From Streptomyces viridochromogenes (GTDB taxonomy: Bacteria; Actinomycetota; Actinomycetes; Streptomycetales; Streptomycetaceae), in assembly GCF_001270495.1 (NCBI RefSeq), contig NZ_LGUR01000228.1:1-60614 (forward strand): a stretch of DNA of 60,614 bases, read 5' to 3'. This document shows, one piece after another, positions 8,707 through 16,413 of the stretch. The notes beneath the pieces were generated by a model. It ran no database searches. It worked only from the letters and a program-made list of their open reading frames with translations, and was not told where the DNA came from. The position numbers were made by a program, and so were the translations under genes. Every line of letters begins with the position of its first letter. Within the stretch, counting starts at the first letter, position 1.

Positions 8707-9051
8707 TCAGAGTCGTGATCGCCGAGGATCAGTACGGCCTCTGTCCGCAGGTCCTATGTCCGTGGGCTCGGCCGCCGCCCAGCGCTGGAAACGCCGGAAG
8801 ACGTCGGGGAGTTCCAGCCCGCCGCGCTCCAGCAGCGACTGGCCGACGAGTACGGCCATCTGCGTGTCGTCGGTGGCCTCGCCGGGGTCCCAGCCGCCGC
8901 CCCCGCACATCTCGCCGCCGTGGCCCGGTCTCGGGAAGCGGGCGGAGAATGCGTGCTCCGGCCCGAACTCGAAGGGCGCGCCCAGGGCGTCGCCGACGGC
9001 GGAGCCGATGACTGCGCCGAGGGCGCGGTTCGTTCGGGAGGGGGCGATCAT
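8707..9051 (-). pseudogene. ADP-ribosylglycohydrolase family, truncated and frameshifted
   Basis: The first 96 or so residues are typical of the family, with GAVIGSAVGDALGAPFEF near the start and the metal-site motif TDDTQMAVLV. After WAAAEPTDIG the frame fails. One extra base near 8749-8752 puts the expected continuation (LRTEAVL) into another frame, and homology then ends within a few codons. Normal family members are about 300 residues, so two thirds of the fold, including the C-terminal metal ligands, is missing. The remnant is unlikely to be an active (ADP-ribosyl)-hydrolase. Confidence 0.75.
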
Positions 9052-9321
9052 CTGGTCATCCGGGGAGGTCGTTGCCGTTCTTGAGGGTGGCGAGGAGTGT
9101 GTGCGGGGCGGCGCGGGTGGTGGTGAGGGGCATTGAGCATGTCAAGCGATACCGGCAGCCCATTGAGTGAAGCGGACGTGTCGCCCCCCACCACCCCCCT
9201 GACCGTCCATTAGGCTCGCGCCTCCGCACAGGCTCGGACCTTCACGGAGGGCAGGACGGCGAGGATCACTCGAGAGCGCCTCGTCAGGACGCTGACGTTC
9301 TGGCTGCGTCCTGCGTTCGCC

Positions 9322-10194
9322 TTGCGGGTCGTCAACCGCTTTCAGAAGGTCGCGGGATTCGACCGCTCGATGGCGCTGGCGTCCAGTGCGCTCACCGCGC
9401 TGGTGCCGCTCGCCATTCTGAGTGGCGCCGTTCTCAGCAATCTTGTGCACGACGACGCCGCGGAGCGGATCGTCAAGCGTTACGGCCTGACCGGCGAGGG
9501 GGCCAAGGCGGTCAACTCCCTGTTCGCCCCTGCTGAGGACACGAGTGCGGGAGCGGGCATCTTCGGGTTCGTCTTCCTGACGATTTCGGTGCTGAGCTTC
9601 GCGCGAGCATCGCAGCGGCTGTTCGAGCAGACGTGGGAACTCAAGCCTCTCAGCGTGCGCAACACGCGGAACGGTCTGTGGTGGATCCTCACCCTTGTCG
9701 GCTACACGGTGCTCACCGGCTGGCTCTCCGCGGTCTTCGGCGAGGGGAAGCTGGGGCTGGTGGCCTTGGTGTGTCAGATCCCGGTGAACGCCGCGTTCCT
9801 CGTCTGGAGCGGCAGGGTTCTGTCGGCGAAGCGCATCGTCTGGCGTGACCTGTTCCCCTTCGGTGTCACCGCGGCCGTTCTGATGGCGGCCTGGTCCGTG
9901 GGCGCGACCGTCTATCTGCCTCGCCTCTTCAACTCCTCCGTTTCTCGGTACGGGGTCGTCGGTGCCGTCTTCGCGATGATCTCGGCCCTCTTCGCAGTCA
10001 TGCTCGCCCTCGTCGCGTCGGCGGCACTCGGGCGAGAGGTACGAGACGAGCTGAGCCGTATCCGTGAGGGTCGACGTCCCTCCGACAACGAGGTCCGGCG
10101 ACAGTGGGACAGCGTGGTCGAACAGGCCCGGTCACGTTGGCGCACGGCACGGACACAGGCTGCTCGTCCGCAACTCAAAAAGCCTGACCACTGA
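9322..10194 (+). CDS. YihY/BrkB family integral membrane protein
   Basis: The 290-residue protein has about six membrane segments (residues about 18-40, 78-98, 118-140, 150-165, 180-200 and 220-245) in the YihY/virulence factor BrkB pattern. It also has FDRSMALASSALTALVPL near the N-terminus and a charged C-terminal tail. No transport or enzymatic role is firmly known for the family. The only usual start in frame is TTG at 9322. However, codon use in the same frame remains gene-like back to about 9240, with a good Shine-Dalgarno (GGAGGGCAGGACGG) near 9247. The true start may therefore lie upstream at a non-standard codon or be hidden by an indel. Confidence 0.75.
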   Translation: MRVVNRFQKVAGFDRSMALASSALTALVPLAILSGAVLSNLVHDDAAERIVKRYGLTGEGAKAVNSLFAPAEDTSAGAGIFGFVFLTISVLSFARASQRLFEQTWELKPLSVRNTRNGLWWILTLVGYTVLTGWLSAVFGEGKLGLVALVCQIPVNAAFLVWSGRVLSAKRIVWRDLFPFGVTAAVLMAAWSVGATVYLPRLFNSSVSRYGVVGAVFAMISALFAVMLALVASAALGREVRDELSRIREGRRPSDNEVRRQWDSVVEQARSRWRTARTQAARPQLKKPDH

Positions 10195-10281
10195 CGGGCC
10201 GGCGCCGGACGCGAAAACCGCGCTCAACCGCGTGCGCCCCCCGTGTTCAACCGCGCGCTCACGCCACGCTCAACCGTGCAC

Positions 10282-11262
10282 TCAACCCCGCGCCGCCCCC
10301 GGATACACCCGCACCCATCCCTCCCAAGCCGAAGCGATCATGTCCTGCACATCGTGCTTGGCCTTCCAGCCCAGCTCGGTCGCGATGCGGTCGGCGGAGG
10401 CGACGACGCGGGACGGGTCGCCGGGGCGGCGGGGGGTGACGGTCGGGGGGTGGTCGTAACCGGTGATGGCGTTGATCATGTCGATCATCTCGCGGACCGA
10501 GACACCCTCCCCCCGGCCGATGTTGAGGGTGAGCGAGTGGCCGGGGGAGGACCGCAGGGCGCGGGCCGCTGTCACGTGGGCCTCGGCCAGGTCGACGACG
10601 TGGATGTAGTCGCGGATGCAGGTGCCGTCGGGGGTCGGGTAGTCGTCGCCGAAGATGCGCGGCGGCGCGTTCTCGGTGAGCTTCTCGAAGACCATGGGGA
10701 TGAGGTTGAAGACGCCCGTGTCGGCGAGCTCGGGGGCGGCGGCGCCCGCCACGTTGAAGTAACGGAGCGATGCCGTGGACAGCCCCGTCGCGCGGCCCGT
10801 CGCCCGGACCAGCCACTCGCCCGCCAACTTGGTCTCGCCGTACGGCGACATCGGCGCGCACGGTGTCTCCTCCGTCACCAGGTCGACGTCCGGCATGCCG
10901 TACACCGCCGCCGAGGAGGAGAAGACGAAGGACGGTACGTCCGCCGCCGTCACGGCCTCCAGCAGGACGCGCAGGCCCTCGACGTTCTCCCGGTAGTAGT
11001 GCAGGGGGAGGTCGACCGACTCGCCGACCTGCTTCTTCGCCGCCAGGTGGACCACGCCGGTCACGCCGTGGTCGGCCAGGGCGCGGGCGACGCGCTCGCC
11101 GTCCAGGGTCGAGCCCACGACCAGCGGGACGCCGTCGGGCACCCGGTCGGCGATGCCGGTGGACAGGTCGTCGTACACCACGGCGTGCTCGCCCGCCTCG
11201 GTCATCGCCCGTACGACGTGCGCTCCGATGTAACCGGCGCCGCCGGTGATCAGCCAGGTCAT
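10282..11262 (-). CDS. galE: UDP-glucose 4-epimerase
   Basis: The 326-residue extended short-chain dehydrogenase interconverts UDP-glucose and UDP-galactose using bound NAD. Visible features are the Rossmann motif GGAGYIGAH (7-15), Ser in FSSSAAVYG, the catalytic pair Tyr141 and Lys145 in PYGETK, and the C-terminal GWKAKHD. ATG at 11262 is chosen because the Rossmann strand begins at once; the ATG at 11280 would add only six residues. The gene lies 98 bp downstream of the GT2 gene in the same direction, so it may supply UDP-galactose for glycans built by the surrounding glycosyltransferases. Confidence 0.93.
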   Translation of the reverse strand: MTWLITGGAGYIGAHVVRAMTEAGEHAVVYDDLSTGIADRVPDGVPLVVGSTLDGERVARALADHGVTGVVHLAAKKQVGESVDLPLHYYRENVEGLRVLLEAVTAADVPSFVFSSSAAVYGMPDVDLVTEETPCAPMSPYGETKLAGEWLVRATGRATGLSTASLRYFNVAGAAAPELADTGVFNLIPMVFEKLTENAPPRIFGDDYPTPDGTCIRDYIHVVDLAEAHVTAARALRSSPGHSLTLNIGRGEGVSVREMIDMINAITGYDHPPTVTPRRPGDPSRVVASADRIATELGWKAKHDVQDMIASAWEGWVRVYPGAARG

Positions 11263-11359
11263 GTGCGGCCGTCCCCTCATCAGTGGGCCTGTGGTCGGTA
11301 GCCCGGCTCGTCCGTGGCCGGTGCGTCGATGTCCGCGTCTGTGTGTGTCAGGGACAGTG

Positions 11360-12991
11360 TCAGTGAAGCAGGCGGCGGAATCTGCCGCGCACAACCGACA
11401 TGACGCCGCGCAGGCCGGGTGCCACGCGTAGTGCCAGCGATCCGGAGTGGGTGGCGTACGGCTGGACGAGCACCGGGGCGTGCCGGGTGCCGATCGCGGC
11501 TCGCCGGCGCAGCAGACCGGCGCCTGCGACCGCGTGCGCCGTGACCTCGCGGTACGCGCCACGCCGGAAGCGCACGCGCAGGCGGAGATCCCATGTGCCC
11601 GCCCCGAACGCCGACCAGTCCACCTTCACCTCGGCCGACCAGACACCACCCCCGCCGGCCGGGGTGGGCCTCGGCTCCGCATTCGTGCGCGGCCCCGCCG
11701 CGACCCCCGTCTCCCGGCACCGCCACTCCACCTCCAGCGCCTCCGGCCCCGCCTGCTCCACCCTGCCGTACAGCTCGTGCAGGCGCAGCCGGAGGAGGGC
11801 GGTACGCGCGCGTGGGCGCAGTTCCGCGTCGACGGCCAGGGGGAGGAGGTGGACGGGGCGGGTCAGCAGCGGCTCCAGGGTGACCTCGGGGAGGTCGGCC
11901 GACCAGACCGGGGTGCCGTCGGGGGAGTGGGCGTACGGAGGGAGGAGGCGGGCCGGGCGGGAGGCCAGGTCCCGCAGGCGGGGCAGGTCGCGGGGCTCGG
12001 GGGCGCCCAGGACGACGCGGCCGATGAGGCGGCCGGGCGCGGTGGGGTTGTGGGCCCAGTCGGAGGCGTCGTACTGCGCGAGGCACGCCCGCGTGTGGGC
12101 CCACCACGCGCGCTGGTAGTGCGTGTCGTGCAACCCCAACTCGCGTGCGTATATCCGCAGTTCGTGGTCGAGGAACTTGGCGCGGGCCGCCCGCGCGAGC
12201 TCCTTCTGCCCGGCGCCCAGCAGGATCTCGTACGCCAGCCGGCTCGCCTCCGTGCGCGCCCGCCAGTTGGCGATGTCGGCGCGGTCCAGGGAGATCGACA
12301 GCCGGTCGGCCGAGCGGCGCACGTGCCAGACGTACACCCGGTCGGGGACGAGGGCGATGCGCGGCCGGGCGGCGAGCACGCGTGCGCTGAAGACGAAGTC
12401 CTCGTAGGGGAAGCGCCCTTCGGGGAAGCGGATGCCGTGCTCGCGCAGGAAGTCCGTGCGGTAGAGCTTGTTCACGCAGAGCGTGTCGTGGACCAGGCGC
12501 GGGCGCTGGGCGGGGTGCTCGAACACGGCGTGCGCGGCGTACAGCGCCGCCTGCCATCGCACCTCGCGCCCTCCCGGCAGCTCCCGCCGCACACACAGAC
12601 CGCCCGCCACCTCGGCGTCCGCCCCCGTCGCCGCCGTGAGCAGCGCGTCGACCGCGCCCGGCGGAAGCACGTCGTCGCTGTCCAGGAACATCACATACGG
12701 TGCGGTCACCCGGTCGAGCCCGGTGTTGCGCGGGCTGCCGCAGCCACCGCTGTTGACCCGGCGCCGGACCACTTTCAGGCGCGGTTCGGTCGCGGCGAGG
12801 CGGGCGAGCAGGTCCACGCTGTCGTCCGTCGAGCTGTCGTCGACGGCGACGACCTCGCGGACGACGGGGCCCTGCGCCAGTGCGGAGCGGACGGCGGTCG
12901 TCACATGCGCGGCGTCGTTGTAGCCGATGACGATGACGCCGACCTGCGGGTCGTCCGCGGGGCGGGGGGTGTGCCGGGGGATGGGGTGCAT
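11360..12991 (-). CDS. Family 2 glycosyltransferase with C-terminal extension
   Basis: The 543-residue paralogue of the protein at 1754-3415 has a GT-A domain in the first 230 residues (VGVIVIGYNDAAHV, DDSSTDDS, NSGGCGSPRN, FLDSDDVL). A 300-residue C-terminal arm follows, including a beta-rich stretch about residues 370-480. No membrane segment is evident, so it probably acts at the cytoplasmic membrane face on a lipid-linked acceptor. The start is taken as ATG at 12991; the frame stays open to an ATG at 13090, but the added residues are Pro/Ser-rich and unlike the family. galE follows in the same direction. Confidence 0.85.
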   Translation of the reverse strand: MHPIPRHTPRPADDPQVGVIVIGYNDAAHVTTAVRSALAQGPVVREVVAVDDSSTDDSVDLLARLAATEPRLKVVRRRVNSGGCGSPRNTGLDRVTAPYVMFLDSDDVLPPGAVDALLTAATGADAEVAGGLCVRRELPGGREVRWQAALYAAHAVFEHPAQRPRLVHDTLCVNKLYRTDFLREHGIRFPEGRFPYEDFVFSARVLAARPRIALVPDRVYVWHVRRSADRLSISLDRADIANWRARTEASRLAYEILLGAGQKELARAARAKFLDHELRIYARELGLHDTHYQRAWWAHTRACLAQYDASDWAHNPTAPGRLIGRVVLGAPEPRDLPRLRDLASRPARLLPPYAHSPDGTPVWSADLPEVTLEPLLTRPVHLLPLAVDAELRPRARTALLRLRLHELYGRVEQAGPEALEVEWRCRETGVAAGPRTNAEPRPTPAGGGGVWSAEVKVDWSAFGAGTWDLRLRVRFRRGAYREVTAHAVAGAGLLRRRAAIGTRHAPVLVQPYATHSGSLALRVAPGLRGVMSVVRGRFRRLLH

Positions 12992-13266
12992 GGGGCCACG
13001 GTCCGGAATCGAAGGAATGCTGGGTGATAGCCCGTCAAGCGGGACTTGGGGCCCGATCCGGAAGACGGCCGGAGTCGGGGCCCGGTTCACTCGCGGGCGG
13101 CGGCTTCTCGGGAGCGGGCGGGGCCGTGCGGCGGAGGTGGTTCATCACGGCGGATCGTAGGCCGGGGAAATGCCATATGAGGGCTGATACGCCGTCAATA
13201 GCCAATAAGTGTCAGTTAATAGTACAAAATGGGCTCGTGGTGAACGGGGGCGCGAGCCGAGAAGGA

Positions 13267-13530
13267 ACGGTCGCGAGGGCCGGGTGCCCACGCTCCCCGC
13301 GGTGGATGTCCCCGCGGTGGGCGTCCGCGCGGTCGTCGCCGTCTGCGTGCCCGTGGTCGTCATGCTCGGGCTCGGACCGTGGAGGGCTCGACCGTGCCGG
13401 CATATGGCGGGACGAGGGCGTGACCTTCCGGGTCGCGCGGCGGTCGGTGCCGGAGATCTGGCGCCTGGCGCAGGGCGTGGACGCCGTGCACGCCCGGTAC
13501 TACCTGCTCATGCGCGCCGTCCGCCCGCGC
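13267..13530 (+). pseudogene. Remnant of a GT39-like membrane glycosyltransferase
   Basis: Two frames together spell the N-terminal part of a mannosyltransferase-like membrane protein. 13267-13380 gives a hydrophobic helix (VGVRAVVAVCVPVVVMLGLG). After a one-base frame change near 13380 the other frame continues with GGLDRAGIWRDEGVTF and later VDAVHARYYLLM, a pattern known from Streptomyces GT39-type proteins with the DE pair on the first outer loop. Homology stops at about 13530, before ohrR. It is frameshifted and lacks most of the protein, so it is inactive. Confidence 0.6.
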
Positions 13531-13613
13531 ACCACGCCGACCCGACCCGCCGCGATCCGACCATGCGCTCCGCCCCGCCTGCGCATCGCCCTGCGCACCC
13601 CGTCCCGTCCCGC

Positions 13614-14102
13614 CTACGCGCCCCGCCCCGGCGTCTCCTCCACCGCCGCCGCGTCCAGCGCCTCGGTGAGCTGGTCCAGCCGTGCCCGCAGCTCGCGGAT
13701 CTCGTCCACGTCGAAGCCCGTCGCCGTGGCGATCCGGCGCGGCACCTGGAGCGCGCGTTCGCGCAACGCGGTGCCCTCCTCCGTCAGCCGGACCTCCACC
13801 GAGCGCTCGTCGCGGGCGCTGCGCTCCCGGCGTACCAGGCCCGCCGCCTCCAGCCGCTTGAGCAGCGGAGACAGGGTGCCGGAATCGAGGCGCAGGTGTT
13901 CGCCCAGCTTCTTGACGGGCAGGTCGCCGTGCTCCCACAGCACCAGCATCACCAGGTACTGCGGGTAGGTGAGCCCCAGGTCCTTCAGGACCACGCGGTA
14001 GACGCCGCCGAAGGCACGCGAGGCGGCGTTCAGGGAGAAGCAGATCTGCTGGTCGAGGCGGAGCCAGTCGGCCGTGGGTGTGGGCGTGGGCGCGGTCGTC
14101 AT
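13614..14102 (-). CDS. ohrR: MarR-family organic peroxide sensor OhrR
   Basis: The 162-residue repressor has the OhrR signature Cys21 in LDQQICFSLNAASRAF. This is the reactive cysteine that, when oxidised by organic hydroperoxide, releases DNA. The winged helix follows (LTYPQYLVMLVLWE, KKLGEHLRLDSGTLSPLLKRLE, and the wing RSARDERSV). It is divergent from ohr across 127 bp that contain a matching dyad. ATG at 14102 is preferred to the upstream in-frame start at 14129, which would lie on the operator. Confidence 0.92.
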   Translation of the reverse strand: MTTAPTPTPTADWLRLDQQICFSLNAASRAFGGVYRVVLKDLGLTYPQYLVMLVLWEHGDLPVKKLGEHLRLDSGTLSPLLKRLEAAGLVRRERSARDERSVEVRLTEEGTALRERALQVPRRIATATGFDVDEIRELRARLDQLTEALDAAAVEETPGRGA

Positions 14103-14128
14103 GCCTCCAGGGTAACTCGTGCCCGCCA

Positions 14129-14160
14129 TTCAGTTGTGTGCAATTGAATTGTGTGCTCTA
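14129..14160. promoter_or_regulatory. OhrR operator candidate
   Basis: The dyad TTCAGTTG-TGTG-CAATTGAA lies at 14129-14148 and is followed by a second half-site AATTGTGTGC. AT-rich CAATTG-type dyads are known OhrR boxes, and the position between ohrR and ohr fits control of both genes. Confidence 0.7.
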
Positions 14161-14229
14161 CTTGTGGTCGGACGGCGGCCGCCAACGAAGCCGCCGGATC
14201 GCAGATGTCTTCGAGAGGGATGGTTTTCC

Positions 14230-14643
14230 ATGGACGCGCTCTACACCGCTGTCGCCACCGCCACCCACGGCCGCGAGGGTCGCGCCGTCACCAACGACGG
14301 CAAGATCGACCTCGCGCTGGCCATGCCGGTGGAGCTGGGCGGCAACGGGCAGGGCACCAACCCGGAGCAGCTGTTCGCCGCCGGGTACGCCGCCTGCTTC
14401 GGCAGCGCCCTCGGCCTCGTCGGCCGTGCCGCCAAGGTCGACGTCTCCGACGCCGCCGTCACCGCGGAGGTCGGCATAGGCAAGCAGGGCGAGGGCTTCG
14501 GCCTGAAGGTGGCGCTGCGCGTGGAGCTGCCCGACACCCTGGACGAGGAGACCGGCCGCAAGCTGGTCGAGCAGGCCCACCAGGTCTGCCCCTACTCCAA
14601 CGCCACCCGCGGCAACATCGAGGTCGACCTCGTCATCGAGTAA
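14230..14643 (+). CDS. ohr: Organic hydroperoxide resistance protein Ohr
   Basis: This 137-residue thiol peroxidase reduces organic hydroperoxides. It has the two redox cysteines, Cys56 in YAACFGSAL and Cys120 in VCPYSNATRGN, plus the active-site Arg15 and Glu47. The length matches OsmC/Ohr proteins. ATG at 14230 follows GAGAGGGA. It is expected to be induced when OhrR is oxidised. Confidence 0.95.
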   Translation: MDALYTAVATATHGREGRAVTNDGKIDLALAMPVELGGNGQGTNPEQLFAAGYAACFGSALGLVGRAAKVDVSDAAVTAEVGIGKQGEGFGLKVALRVELPDTLDEETGRKLVEQAHQVCPYSNATRGNIEVDLVIE

Positions 14644-14704
14644 CCACCTCGCAGCCCCTCCCGGACCTCGGAACCCCTTACCCGGTCCGCTGACCCGGCC
14701 CGCT

Positions 14705-16363
14705 TCACCCGATCCGCGCCAGCACCTCCCCCGTCTCCCGGCTCCACGCCACCACCACCGCCTCCTCCGGCACCCGCTTCCACCGCGTCAGCAGCAGCCA
14801 GCGCGCGTGGTAGCGCCGGGCGACGGCCGTGCGGCCGGCGTGGGTCGAGGCGGGGGACAGGTAGGCGCGGACATCGGCGAGCCGACGTTCCCGTTCGCGC
14901 TCGTCCAGGGCGGGGTCGGGCCAGATCGGCGCGGCGAGGTTCGGCCCGTATCCGGGGAGGGAGCGGGGCGCGAAGTGCCCGTCGGAGATGACCACCTCGC
15001 CCTTCCCCACGTGCCGTGCCACCCAGGCGTACGACGGCCAGTGCGACGGCTGCTCCAACCCGATCGGGTCCAGTACCCGCGGCACCACCGCCCCGCCCTG
15101 CACGGTGAGCGACCCGACGCAGGCCCCGGCGGCCGCGGCCGCGCCCAGCACCCGGCGCGCCCGCACCCACGGCCGGGGTGCCGCCAGCTCCACGGCCAGC
15201 GCGAACTGCGACGGCACGAGCGTGAGCCCGAGGATCCTGCCGTAGGTGTAATGGCCGCTGACCCAGCCGTACGCCACGACCAGGCAGTCGAGGGCGAAGA
15301 GCAGCACCAGTGGATCCCGCCAGGAGCCCCTGCGCCATCGCAGCCACAGCGCCGGCAGCCCCAGCAGGGCCAGCCAGAACTGCCCGCCGAGGTCCTCGTA
15401 CAGCCGCCGGTGAATCCCGTCCACGCTGCTGTCCCCGGCCAGCGCGAACACATCGAAGTACGGCCAGCACCCGGCGACCAGCACCGCCGTACCCGCCGTC
15501 ACCGCCCACCGCACCACCACGGCGCCCCGGGCTCCGCCCCGCGCCCCGCTCCGCCAGCCGCGCTGCCACCCGGCGACGAACGCCACCGCCCCCAGCGCCG
15601 CCGCCACCGCGGTGATCGGATGGACCAGCAGGATCAGCCCGTACAGCGCCCCGAGCCCCGCGTACCCGGCAAGCCCCGGCAGCCCGCTCGGCCCGACGTA
15701 CCGGACCGCCCCGCGTTCCTGCCCCTGCCCCTGTTCCTGCCCCAGTCCTTGCCCCCGGGCCCGCGCCCCCGTCCACGCCCAGGCCCAGAAGGTGAGGCCG
15801 ATGGCGAAGGCCGAGGGGTAGCCGAGATTCCCCGTCATCGACATCAGGCTCAGGTATCCGCTCCACCAGGCCCGCTCGGTCCCCCACAGCAGCGTCATCG
15901 CGCCCACCGCCAGCACCGGCGCCCACGGCCTCGGCGTCAGCACCCGCACGAAGCGGCCGATGCCGGTCAGCAGCACGAGCAGGTTCAGCGGACCGGCCAG
16001 CCGCACCACCTCCCAGCCGCCCAGCCCTGTCAGCCGGGCGAACGCGCCCTGCGCGACCGCGTACGGCGAGTAGTACGGGCTGCCCGCGCCCGGCAGGTCG
16101 GCCATCGGGTGACGCGGATGGAGGAGGTCCGCCTTCAGGCGTTCCACCACCGCCGCGTGCTGGCCCGCGTCGCAGCACAGCGGCACGGCCCAGTACGCCA
16201 GCAACATCACCAGGAAGAAGAGGAAGCCGAAGAGCTGGTACGGCGTCGGACGCCAACTGCGGCCGCCGCGCAGGGCACTCGCGCCGCGCACGGTCCTCCG
16301 GACGAGGACACCGACAGCGGCGCCCGCGGTACTGGTCGGGGAGGTTGTGTGGGTTTGAGGCAT
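14705..16363 (-). CDS. Multi-pass membrane protein, GT-C-like
   Basis: The 552-residue protein has roughly ten hydrophobic segments from about residue 45 to 440 and a soluble C-terminal part. A large loop after the first helix reads CCDAGQHAAVVERLKADLLHP; acidic residues in the first outer loop are typical of GT-C lipid-linked-sugar transferases. A low-complexity Gln/Gly run (QGLGQEQGQGQE) lies at about 215. I cannot assign a donor. It is the last gene of the leftward series of TagF-like genes, 50 bp after the 748-residue protein, which suggests a role in the same surface glycan. Confidence 0.7.
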   Translation of the reverse strand: MPQTHTTSPTSTAGAAVGVLVRRTVRGASALRGGRSWRPTPYQLFGFLFFLVMLLAYWAVPLCCDAGQHAAVVERLKADLLHPRHPMADLPGAGSPYYSPYAVAQGAFARLTGLGGWEVVRLAGPLNLLVLLTGIGRFVRVLTPRPWAPVLAVGAMTLLWGTERAWWSGYLSLMSMTGNLGYPSAFAIGLTFWAWAWTGARARGQGLGQEQGQGQERGAVRYVGPSGLPGLAGYAGLGALYGLILLVHPITAVAAALGAVAFVAGWQRGWRSGARGGARGAVVVRWAVTAGTAVLVAGCWPYFDVFALAGDSSVDGIHRRLYEDLGGQFWLALLGLPALWLRWRRGSWRDPLVLLFALDCLVVAYGWVSGHYTYGRILGLTLVPSQFALAVELAAPRPWVRARRVLGAAAAAGACVGSLTVQGGAVVPRVLDPIGLEQPSHWPSYAWVARHVGKGEVVISDGHFAPRSLPGYGPNLAAPIWPDPALDERERERRLADVRAYLSPASTHAGRTAVARRYHARWLLLTRWKRVPEEAVVVAWSRETGEVLARIG

Positions 16364-16413
16364 TTGCCGTATGTTCCCGGCCGAGCCGGTCGGGGCAACG
16401 CCTTCGCCTCACA

